Shown piece by piece: positions 8,040 to 15,197 of a stretch of DNA of 30,000 nt. The DNA comes from Prosthecochloris sp. (GTDB lineage Bacteria; Bacteroidota; Chlorobiia; Chlorobiales; Chlorobiaceae). The DNA is taken from contig JADMLA020000022.1 of the NCBI GenBank assembly GCA_015482705.2, positions 1-30,000 of the forward strand, given 5' to 3'. A model generated the notes under the pieces. That model was given only the letters and a program-made list of their open reading frames with translations. It made no database searches and was not told the origin of the DNA. Both the position numbers and the translations under genes were made by a program. Numbering within the stretch: position 1 is the stretch's first letter; each line of letters opens with the position of its first letter.

Positions 8040-9218
8040 ATGGCTGAAAAAACTGTATTTACACCGGATGTACAATTTGTCAGGGAACTCAAAGAGGCCG
8101 GTGCCGATACAATGAAGAAGTGCTATCAATGCGCCACTTGTTCCGTTGTGTGTCAGTTATCCCCTGATGACAGGCCGTTCCCCAGAAAAGAGATGCTTAT
8201 GGCGCAATGGGGCCTGAAGGATGAGCTGGTCAAAAGTGCCGATATATGGCTTTGTCATAACTGTAACGATTGTTCGAAGTACTGCCCGAGGGGAGCCAGA
8301 CCGGGTGATGTGCTTGCTATCTTGAGAAAAAGCGTTATTCAGGAGAACGCTTTTCCTAAATTTATGGGTAAAATAGCAGGGGATCCGAAGAACATCTGGC
8401 AGGCGCTTGCTATTCCGGTCGTGTTTTTTCTGCTTGTTCTCGGTGTGACAGGTCATCTTGGCATTCCTGAAGGCGAGGTGGTTTTCTCCAAACTTTTTCC
8501 CATTCACTATATCGATCAGATCTTCGGACCTCTTTCGATTCTGGCGATCGTTATGTTTGGCGTCAGTATTTCGAGGTTCTGGAAAAATCTCAGCGAAGGT
8601 TCTGAAATAAAGCCTAAAGCGGGTTTCATACCAAGCTTTATCGAGACACTGAAAGAGATCATGACCCACTCGAAGTTCAAAAAGTGTGATGAAAACAAAG
8701 ACCGTTCGATTGCGCACATGCTGGTGTTTTACGGATTTATAGGTCTTTTTATGACGACTCTTTTTGCAATTTTGTTTCTTTACGGATTACAATGGGAATC
8801 ACCTTATCCTGTTGACGATCCCGATATTCTGGCATTGCTCGGCGGCTCTGAAACCGCTGCGCTGGTTGTACGGTCATTGTTCAAGCTTCTGGCCAATGTC
8901 AGTTCTCTCGCGCTTCTTGCAGGAGGCGGTCTGATCATTGCCAACAGGCTGAAGGAACGCGGGGTTGATACGGTCACGTCATCGTTTGACTGGGTGTTTG
9001 CCGGAATGGTGTTGCTTGTGGGAGCTTCAGGGATGCTTGCACAGTTGTTCAGAGTGATGAATTTTCCTCCGGTTATTGCATATCTGACATACTTTCTGCA
9101 CCTGGTATTTGTCTTTTACATCATCATCTACGTGCCGTATTCAAAACTTGCACATTTTGTTTATAGAACGGTTGCGATTACGTATACGAAAATGTTGAAG
9201 CGGGATATCGAAGTCTGA
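8040..9218 (+). CDS. qmoC: Quinone-interacting membrane-bound oxidoreductase subunit QmoC
   Basis: This 392-residue protein fuses an HdrC-like iron-sulfur domain to an HdrE-like cytochrome b membrane domain, and it is the quinone-reacting subunit of Qmo. The N-terminal part has two four-cysteine groups: Cys28, 31, 34, 38 and Cys72, 75, 78, 82. Six hydrophobic membrane segments follow at about residues 119-139, 158-178, 226-250, 281-301, 317-338 and 345-366. Histidines 226, 354 and 372 in or near membrane segments are possible heme b ligands. A good ribosome binding site (GGAGGT) lies 5 nt before the ATG. The gene ends the sulfite-oxidation operon, and a terminator follows 39 nt after the stop. 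Confidence 0.95.
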   Translation: MAEKTVFTPDVQFVRELKEAGADTMKKCYQCATCSVVCQLSPDDRPFPRKEMLMAQWGLKDELVKSADIWLCHNCNDCSKYCPRGARPGDVLAILRKSVIQENAFPKFMGKIAGDPKNIWQALAIPVVFFLLVLGVTGHLGIPEGEVVFSKLFPIHYIDQIFGPLSILAIVMFGVSISRFWKNLSEGSEIKPKAGFIPSFIETLKEIMTHSKFKKCDENKDRSIAHMLVFYGFIGLFMTTLFAILFLYGLQWESPYPVDDPDILALLGGSETAALVVRSLFKLLANVSSLALLAGGGLIIANRLKERGVDTVTSSFDWVFAGMVLLVGASGMLAQLFRVMNFPPVIAYLTYFLHLVFVFYIIIYVPYSKLAHFVYRTVAITYTKMLKRDIEV

Positions 9219-9257
9219 AGACTACGGTGTTCTTCAAGAGGAGAGAATCCAGTTCCG

Positions 9258-9286
9258 GGATCGCCTTGACGGCGATCCTTGTTTTA
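9258..9286 (+). terminator. Rho-independent terminator after qmoC
   Basis: A perfect 8-bp stem GGATCGCC (9258-9265) / GGCGATCC (9271-9278) with loop TTGAC is followed by TTGTTTTA. The T-rich tail is on the plus-strand side, so it ends the apr-qmo transcript. It abuts the stop codon of the opposing small gene. Confidence 0.8.
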
Positions 9287-9571
9287 GTGCTCTTCGATAA
9301 TTTGACCTTTCAATCCATCGGGTGAAAAGACACACATTGCTTCGAAAACTCCATTGTCTGGATAACACATGCACCGGTATGATGCGACTTTGTTGTAGTT
9401 TTCCTTCAGGTTGTTCCAACCATTGACATAGAGGCTGCACTCATCATTGAAGCACATATAAAAATAGGGTGTACACCAGCCAAGCCCATCCCCATAGTTA
9501 TATGGAGGGGGTTCACATTTTTTCATCTTTGTTCCACAATGAGGGCATTGTGGCGCTTCCTTGATCTTCAT
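9284..9571 (-). CDS. Cysteine-rich zinc-ribbon-like conserved hypothetical protein
   Basis: This 95-residue protein has nine cysteines: 9, 12, 19, 33, 40, 45, 67, 69 and 80. CPHCG (9-13) plus CFNDEC (40-45) look like the two knuckles of a zinc ribbon. Motifs between and after them (YNYGDGLGW, YFYMC, YVNGWNNL) suggest a compact conserved fold. It is convergent with qmoC and shares the terminator region. I do not recognise a named family; similar short zinc-ribbon proteins are, to my recollection, known in sulfate-reducing bacteria, but this was not checked. The ATG lacks a clear Shine-Dalgarno. The dense cysteine pattern supports it as a real gene. Function unknown; metal binding is inferred. 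Confidence 0.75.
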   Translation of the reverse strand: MKIKEAPQCPHCGTKMKKCEPPPYNYGDGLGWCTPYFYMCFNDECSLYVNGWNNLKENYNKVASYRCMCYPDNGVFEAMCVFSPDGLKGQIIEEH

Positions 9572-9678
9572 GGGATTTTTTTCTATCGAAATTTAGGTAT
9601 GTCTGCCCTAAAAAACATGATAAGCCATCTTTGCTGCTTATGCAATTTTTTCTTGATCAACGCCTTGCCGATTTTTCT

Positions 9679-9706
9679 GTTTCGAAGTACAGAAGTACTG
9701 CGAAAC
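9679..9706. repeat. Imperfect palindrome in a gene-free gap
   Basis: GTTTCG A AGTAC (9679-9690) pairs with GTACT G CGAAAC (9695-9706) around loop AGAA with one mismatch. Neither strand has a T-run after the stem, so it is not a standard terminator. It lies in the 256-bp gap between the divergent genes at 9284-9571 and 9828-10601, where I see no gene. Confidence 0.4.
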
Positions 9707-9827
9707 CGAGAACTTTCGAGTATCTTTTTGAATTTCCATGACACACGGCATCCCTCGGAGTATGACATGATCATGAAGCTGAAAAAAGCATATAAGTAAG
9801 AGTATCACAAGGATAAAAGAAGTAACC

Positions 9828-10601
9828 ATGAATAATATATTGAACAAACTCGGATTGAATCTCGATGAAAAGACAAAGCTGACCGATGACAGTTCCTTCT
9901 GTTTCGGTTGTCATAAAGACCTTTCCTGTTATAACGCATGTTGTAGGGATCTTGACATTTTTTTGACGCCCTACGATATTCTGCGGATGAAAAATCGACT
10001 CGATATGACATCTGCCGAATTCATTTCCAAGCACACCGAACCGGTTATTCACGGTGAATCCAAACTGCCGTTCCTGAAACTGAAACTTGAACAAACAGGC
10101 GCGTGCAGATTTGTTGGAGAAGAGGGGTGTTCACTCTATGAAGACCGGCCTCTTGCATGCAGGTATTATCCTATCGGATTCGGAATCTATAAAAATGACG
10201 CAGCGCAAGGGAGTGATTTTTATTTTCTTATACAAGAAGAGCACTGCAAAGGATTTGAAGAAAAGCAAGAGCACACGGTAGCGGAGTGGCGAAAAAAGCA
10301 GGAGATCGATCTCTATGACGATAAAAACAAAGTCTGGATGGATCTGATTTTGAATAAAAAAATGTACAGTCCTGACCTGGAGCCCGATGAGAAAAGCCTG
10401 AAAATGTTTTTTATGGGTAGTTATGAAGTCGATTCGTTCAAATCGTTTGTTTTCGAAAGCCGATTCTTCGACGTGTTCGATATTGACGAAGAGCAGCAGG
10501 AGCAACTCAGAAATGATGAAGAGGAGTTGATGGTTTTTGCCCATAAATGGTTGCAATATGCTTTGTTCAGGATGCCAACCATGAATCTTCGAGGAGCATA
10601 A
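9828..10601 (+). CDS. YkgJ-family cysteine cluster protein
   Basis: This 257-residue protein carries the YkgJ-type (CxxCxxxCC) cysteine cluster thought to bind zinc or an iron-sulfur cluster. Cysteines 25, 28, 34, 38 and 39 form the first group, followed by the typical LTPYDILRMKNRL helix. A second group at Cys93, 101 and 111 gives CRFVGEEGCSLYEDRPLACRYYP, matching the family's second half. The C-terminal 130 residues are acidic and not recognised. The family's biochemical role is not settled. It is transcribed away from the cysteine-rich gene at 9284-9571 and ends in a hairpin. The family call is good; the function is unknown. Confidence 0.85.
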   Translation: MNNILNKLGLNLDEKTKLTDDSSFCFGCHKDLSCYNACCRDLDIFLTPYDILRMKNRLDMTSAEFISKHTEPVIHGESKLPFLKLKLEQTGACRFVGEEGCSLYEDRPLACRYYPIGFGIYKNDAAQGSDFYFLIQEEHCKGFEEKQEHTVAEWRKKQEIDLYDDKNKVWMDLILNKKMYSPDLEPDEKSLKMFFMGSYEVDSFKSFVFESRFFDVFDIDEEQQEQLRNDEEELMVFAHKWLQYALFRMPTMNLRGA

Positions 10602-10622
10602 CATAGGGTTTTGTCCCTATGT
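10601..10622 (+). terminator. Hairpin at the end of the YkgJ-like gene
   Basis: ACATAGGG (10601-10608) pairs perfectly with CCCTATGT (10615-10622), loop TTTTGT. It starts on the last base of the stop codon. Only a short T stretch (ATTTG) follows, so it is a plausible but weak terminator. Confidence 0.45.
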
Positions 10623-10819
10623 ATTTGCTCGATGCTATGCTTTGAGTACCTTGCAGGGCGGATAAGAGAGAAATGTTCTCTTAGCCACCGGGTATCTTTG
10701 TCGAATCGGGGCTCATGACCGTTCATTGAGGTTTTATAGAATACAACGTCCTGAAACCTCAAAAAAAGTGGGTTATTCGAGGGGCGTCGAGATTGCTGTT
10801 GAAATTGAAAATGCGCTTT

Positions 10820-11185
10820 TTAATAAGTGACTACTGATTTTGCACTCATTACTTCGCTGGCCAGTGTTCCCGCTGCGGCAACGTTGGCGCCTTCTATCAC
10901 CTCATCCATTGAAATTCCTCTTTCCTTGATGCACGGTGAGCATAAATAAAGTGAGCCTTCCATTTCCATGAACGTATCGAGCAGTTCCTTGAGAGGGACA
11001 AGGCCGTCAGCCTTGATATATTCCGCTTCGCCTTTTTTTGCCAAAACAACCGCCGAAGATTGCAGGAACATCACGACATCTGTATCCTGAGACTGGCAGG
11101 CAGTTGCAAGCACGAATGGCAAGGTCGCTTTTTCAGGATTATCATTGCCTATGGTACTGATAATGACGAGCTTTTCTTTTTCCAT
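10820..11185 (-). CDS. DsrE family protein
   Basis: This 121-residue protein has the DsrE-like alpha/beta fold pattern: an N-terminal strand (KLVIISTIGNDNPEKA), the FVLATACQSQDTDVVMFLQ segment, and the hallmark LYLCSPCIKERGI region. Cysteines occur at 30, 82 and 85; Cys85 corresponds to the usual conserved cysteine near the end of the third strand. DsrE-family proteins move sulfane sulfur between carriers in sulfur-oxidising bacteria, while single-subunit members are often uncharacterised. It lies 1.6 kb beyond qmoC and is divergent from mutS2. A role in thiol or sulfur trafficking is an inference from family and neighbourhood. Confidence 0.85.
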   Translation of the reverse strand: MEKEKLVIISTIGNDNPEKATLPFVLATACQSQDTDVVMFLQSSAVVLAKKGEAEYIKADGLVPLKELLDTFMEMEGSLYLCSPCIKERGISMDEVIEGANVAAAGTLASEVMSAKSVVTY

Positions 11186-11367
11186 GTTTCAGTTATTTAG
11201 ATTGATGACAGCATGAGGAAAGAATAAACAATATACGGTTGCCAGATGCTTTTTCCAGCAAAAGCCAGGTAAATAGTGGGCAGATTGTGAGTAATGGCGG
11301 CAGGTGAAGAAAAGAGTGGAAGCATTGTATTTTTCATTGAATAAAAAGGAATTAATCGAATAGAGCG

Positions 11368-13731
11368 ATGATGATGGATAGTGTTACAAAAAGGAAGCTG
11401 GAGTTTGACAGGATTATTGTTTATGCATCATCCTTTTGTCTCTCCGATATGGGTAGGGATGTGCTTGCCGGTACACTTCCTTTTCGTGAGCATGCAAAGC
11501 TCGAGGAGGAACTCAAGCGAGTGCTCGAGTTACGACTGTTTCTTGAAGAAGGCAATCCTTTACCGTTTTCCGCATTACCGGATACACGGTCACTGCTCAA
11601 GGAACTCGATACAGCAGACACCTATTTTGAGCCTCGTGAATTACTCGATATTCACGATCTTCTCCGTGCTTCAGCACAGCTTAGAAAGTGCATGTTTCAA
11701 AACCGTTCAGTTTATCCTTCACTGAACGATTTGACAATTCAGCTTTGGCTGGAGAAGTCGCTACAATATGAAATCCTGCGAGTGGTCGATGATCAGGCAC
11801 AGGTCAGGGATACGGCGAGTGACGGTCTTTTTACCTTGAGGCGTGAACTCAACGAGAGCAGAGAAGCACTGCGCAAGAAAATGACTCGTCTTCTCAAGCG
11901 CTGCCAGGAGAGAGGTTGGCTCATGGAAGATACTGTGGCTATGAAAAACGGCAGGCTGGTTCTGGGTCTCAAGGTTGAATACAAATACAAACTGCCAGGA
12001 TTCATTCAGGATTATTCCCATACAGGGCAGACAGTGTTTATAGAGCCCGCTGAAACGCTTGAGCTGAGCAACAGAATTCAGGATCTCGAAATTAACGAGC
12101 GTAGAGAGGTCGAACGGATTTTGAGAGAGACGACCGGGCGTATCAGAGAAGAGCGCAAGAACGTTCAACACAATCAGGCATTGATGGCGGTGTTTGATTC
12201 ACTCTATGGTCGTGCTCGGGTTGCACTCGATACCAGTTCGGTATTACCGGAAGTTGGAAAAGGAAAAACGTTACGGATACTCAACGGTTTTCATCCATGG
12301 CTTCTTGTTTCTCACCGCAAGAAAAATGAAAAGGTGTTTCCTCTCGATATGGAGCTGGACGATAAAGAGCAGGTTCTCGTCATTTCAGGTCCGAATGCAG
12401 GCGGCAAGTCTGTTGCTATGAAAACTGCGGGTCTTTTGTGCTGTATGCTTGCCCATGGTTTTCTGGTTCCCTGTAGCGAAAGTTCTGTGTTTCCGCTTTT
12501 TGAAAAGATGTTTATCGAGATCGGTGATGAACAATCTATCGAAAACGATCTTTCAACGTTCAGTTCCCATCTCGAACAAATTCGGTTGATTCTCGATGCG
12601 GCAACGGAAAAAAGTCTGGTGTTGATCGATGAGTTGTGTTCGGGGACGGATGTTGAAGAGGGAAGCGCTATTGCACGCTCGGTTATCGAGGAACTGCTTG
12701 TAAATAGTGCGAAAGTTATTGTTACGACACATCTTGGAGAGTTGAAAGCCTATGCCCATGCAAGAGACGGGGTGGTGAACGGTGCAATGGAATTTGATCG
12801 TTCGTCACTGAGTCCCTCGTTTCGTTTCGTGAAAGGTTTGCCCGGTAACAGTTTCGCTTTTGCCATGATGCAGCGCATGGGGTTCAGCCGGAAGGTGGTC
12901 GACAGGGCAGAAAGTTATCTTGATAAAGGCAGGACCGGGCTCGATAGTCTGCTCGATGATCTGAGGATTTCTCTCGAAAATAATTCACAGCTGAAAGCTT
13001 CGCTCGAAAGGGAAATGGATACTCTCGTATCTGAAAAAGCACGTCTTGGCAAAAAAGACGAAGAGCTGAAAAGCCGGGAACGGGAGATGAAGATGAAAAC
13101 CCGGAGAGAGGTGGTCCGTGAAATCGAGCAAGCAAAAAAAGCGATTCGTGACATTCTGCACGACGTAAGGAAACAACCGGTTGAAGGTGTTGTTTCCGCT
13201 GCACGAAACGAGCTTGAAAAGCGGAAGAAAACTGCATTGTCAGAGGAAAAAAAACTTGCGGCAGAGTTGGAGCACTCTCTTCGACCCGATTTTTCCATTC
13301 GGAAAGGGGATACCGTTCGTGTTCTTACAACCAACACTACAGGAGAGGTTGTGTCTCTACAGGGTGAAGAAGCAATTGTGCAGTGTGGAACGTTCCGCTT
13401 GTCGACGGCACTGAAAAACCTCGAAAAAATTTCGAAGGCGAAAGCGAAAAAACTCGAACGTACAGTATCTCCGGTATCGTCTTCTCCGCTTGATTCCACA
13501 AGACTCGATCTGCGGGGTCTTCAGGGAGATGAGGCCGTTGGTGAAGTAGAACGTTTCGTCGATAAACTGCGGTTGAACAGGGTTCACCAGGCGACCATTA
13601 TACATGGAAAGGGAACCGGTGCACTGCGTCAGAGGGTGGCGCAGTGCCTCAAGCAGCATCCAGCGGTGAAAAGCTTCAGGCTGGGAGACTGGTCGGAAGG
13701 AGGTGTTGGGGTGACGATTATAGCGTTGTGA
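11368..13731 (+). CDS. mutS2: Endonuclease MutS2 (DNA mismatch-repair family ATPase with Smr domain)
   Basis: This 787-residue protein has the MutS2 layout: MutS core/lever domains (1-330), an ATPase domain with Walker A GPNAGGKS near residue 341 and Walker B LVLIDE near 417, a long charged coiled-coil region (about 520-620), and a C-terminal Smr domain. The Smr motifs LDLRG (near 712) and HGKGTG (near 746) are intact. It lacks the MutS mismatch-recognition domain. Known roles of the family are suppression of homologous recombination and, in some bacteria, rescue of collided ribosomes. Three consecutive ATGs (11368, 11371, 11374) make the exact start uncertain; TAGAG lies 8 nt before the third. 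Confidence 0.95.
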   Translation: MMMDSVTKRKLEFDRIIVYASSFCLSDMGRDVLAGTLPFREHAKLEEELKRVLELRLFLEEGNPLPFSALPDTRSLLKELDTADTYFEPRELLDIHDLLRASAQLRKCMFQNRSVYPSLNDLTIQLWLEKSLQYEILRVVDDQAQVRDTASDGLFTLRRELNESREALRKKMTRLLKRCQERGWLMEDTVAMKNGRLVLGLKVEYKYKLPGFIQDYSHTGQTVFIEPAETLELSNRIQDLEINERREVERILRETTGRIREERKNVQHNQALMAVFDSLYGRARVALDTSSVLPEVGKGKTLRILNGFHPWLLVSHRKKNEKVFPLDMELDDKEQVLVISGPNAGGKSVAMKTAGLLCCMLAHGFLVPCSESSVFPLFEKMFIEIGDEQSIENDLSTFSSHLEQIRLILDAATEKSLVLIDELCSGTDVEEGSAIARSVIEELLVNSAKVIVTTHLGELKAYAHARDGVVNGAMEFDRSSLSPSFRFVKGLPGNSFAFAMMQRMGFSRKVVDRAESYLDKGRTGLDSLLDDLRISLENNSQLKASLEREMDTLVSEKARLGKKDEELKSREREMKMKTRREVVREIEQAKKAIRDILHDVRKQPVEGVVSAARNELEKRKKTALSEEKKLAAELEHSLRPDFSIRKGDTVRVLTTNTTGEVVSLQGEEAIVQCGTFRLSTALKNLEKISKAKAKKLERTVSPVSSSPLDSTRLDLRGLQGDEAVGEVERFVDKLRLNRVHQATIIHGKGTGALRQRVAQCLKQHPAVKSFRLGDWSEGGVGVTIIAL

Positions 13732-14096
13732 TAGTTCCGAGCGTTTGTATTCTTCAGACTGTCAACCGAGGTTGTCTCATTGGTCTTACAATTTATCTTA
13801 TCGATAACCATCCCCGGGCTTGACCCGTGAAATCATAAACAACTATTTCACAGGTTTTATCCGGGGAACCGTTTTCCAATGAACGTCAGTATGAATGCCG
13901 CATCACCCCGTGTAATAGAACAATGAATATTACACCGGGCGGTATGACTCTCTACCGGAAACGTGTGCATGCTGACCGATAGTCGTGAAGCGGTTCTTTT
14001 GAGGAAAGCCTCATGGCTTGAGTTGAGAAAGTGAGGCGGATACATTATCTTGAGCGCAAATAAAGGATTCTTACAATACCCATCGATGTTTGCGTT
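13732..14096. other. Gene-free gap between mutS2 and pgsA
   Basis: These 365 bp hold no convincing reading frame. The main feature is the long imperfect hairpin at 13811-13867. A 10-bp perfect palindrome TTATCGATAA (13798-13807) lies just before it. No clear promoter was picked out for pgsA. Confidence 0.45.
13811..13867. repeat. Long imperfect inverted repeat, REP-like
   Basis: Outer arms TCCCCGG (13811-13817) and CCGGGGA (13861-13867) pair perfectly. Inner arms GTGAAAT (13826-13832) and ATTTCAC (13845-13851) also pair, with ACC/GGT pairing just outside them. The result is a 57-nt interrupted stem. The sequence resembles short palindromic repeats dispersed in bacterial genomes. Only one clear copy is seen in this window. 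Confidence 0.5.
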
Positions 14097-14699
14097 ATGC
14101 AGCACATGACGTTGCCCAATCAGTTGACAGCACTTCGAATAGTGCTTGTTCCGGTTTTTATGTTTCTGCTTCTGCTCGATTCGCCTTATATGAAGCTTCT
14201 GGGAGTCGTCGTTTTCGTTTTTGCCTCGTTAACCGATATTTATGATGGTTATCATGCAAGAAAATACGGTCTTACCAGCAGATTGGGGGCATTTCTCGAT
14301 CCTTTGGCAGATAAGTTTCTTATTACGGCAGCATTTCTTATCTATGTCTGGGAAGGATACCTGGCTCTATGGATGGTGATGCTGGTAGTACTGCGGGATG
14401 TTGTGGTGACGGTTCTGCGCGTCTATGCGGAGTGGAAAAACAAACCTGTGGTAACAAGCAGGGAGGCAAAATACAAAACGCTGACACAGAACGTTTTTGC
14501 CTATGTGATTATGCTTTTTATCCTGCTCGAGGAAGAGGAGTTTACCGGTGGATATGTTTCTTCCGCAGTGCACAATATTCTGCATTCCGACTACCTGGAT
14601 TATATCATGCTCCTGATAACACTTTATACGGTTTATACCGGTATTTCATATCTTGTGCAGAACTGGAAAGGACTGTTGAGCCCATCTCCTTCACGTTAA
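14097..14699 (+). CDS. pgsA: CDP-diacylglycerol--glycerol-3-phosphate 3-phosphatidyltransferase
   Basis: This 200-residue membrane enzyme makes phosphatidylglycerophosphate from CDP-diacylglycerol and glycerol-3-phosphate. The CDP-alcohol phosphotransferase signature is complete from about residue 47: D-x2-DG-x2-AR-x8-G-x3-D-x3-D (DIYDGYHAR ... GAFLDPLAD). Several hydrophobic segments flank it. The next gene, 21 bp downstream, encodes the phosphatase for its product, which supports the specific call over other family members. The start may be the ATG at 14097 or the ATG at 14106 (MTLPNQLTALR); neither has a clear Shine-Dalgarno. Confidence 0.92.
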   Translation: MQHMTLPNQLTALRIVLVPVFMFLLLLDSPYMKLLGVVVFVFASLTDIYDGYHARKYGLTSRLGAFLDPLADKFLITAAFLIYVWEGYLALWMVMLVVLRDVVVTVLRVYAEWKNKPVVTSREAKYKTLTQNVFAYVIMLFILLEEEEFTGGYVSSAVHNILHSDYLDYIMLLITLYTVYTGISYLVQNWKGLLSPSPSR

Positions 14700-14720
14700 C
14701 GTGGCTGAATGAGTTGACGC

Positions 14721-15197
14721 ATGAAAACGTTCATTGCTACATTTGCGGGAAGTTGTGCTGGATTGGGTTTTTTCCCTTTTGCACCCGGGACGGTTACCAG
14801 TCTCGCTGCCGCTGTTTTTTTCGCTGCGGTTCCTGCCTTTCAGCAGTTGGAAATAGCTGTTTCGGCTGTTGGTGTTGTTTTTGTTGTCGGTCTGTGGTCT
14901 GCAGGGATTATGGAGAGAATCTACGGCCACGACCCTTCTCAGGTTACGATCGATGAGGTTGCCGGTCAATGGATCGCTCTTCTGCTGTTGCCTGCAGGAT
15001 GGTTTTCTGTAGTTTTGGGTTTTATGGCGTTCCGTTTATTCGATATCCTCAAACCCGAGCCGGTCAATGTCGCTCAGAAATTACCGGGAGCGTGGGGCGT
15101 TATGGTTGACGATCTAGTGGCAGGCGTCTATGCAAATCTGTCTGTCCGGATCGTGCTTTGGCTGCTTTCGTTCTTTCCTGCGGTATCGCCTTTGTAA
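14721..15197 (+). CDS. pgpA: Phosphatidylglycerophosphatase A
   Basis: This 158-residue membrane protein removes phosphate from phosphatidylglycerophosphate to give phosphatidylglycerol. PgpA-family motifs are present: GFFPFAPGTVTSL near the N-terminus, TIDEVAGQWIALLLLP in the middle, and FRLFDILKPEP with MVDDLVAGVYA toward the end. Four hydrophobic segments fit the inner-membrane topology of the family. It forms a two-gene unit with pgsA. Its last 70 nt overlap the 3' end of dxs on the opposite strand. Confidence 0.93.
   Translation: MKTFIATFAGSCAGLGFFPFAPGTVTSLAAAVFFAAVPAFQQLEIAVSAVGVVFVVGLWSAGIMERIYGHDPSQVTIDEVAGQWIALLLLPAGWFSVVLGFMAFRLFDILKPEPVNVAQKLPGAWGVMVDDLVAGVYANLSVRIVLWLLSFFPAVSPL

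Noticed and set aside
9539..9799. Open frame of 86 codons on the plus strand (and shorter ones on the minus strand) between the cysteine-rich gene and the YkgJ-like gene
   Set aside because: The translation is low-quality, shows no family motif, overlaps the start of the better-supported minus-strand gene and contains the palindrome.
12915..13499. 194-codon serine-rich open frame antisense to mutS2
   Set aside because: It is low-complexity (Ser/Phe/Arg) translation opposite the MutS2 coiled coil and Smr linker, as expected from codon bias alone.
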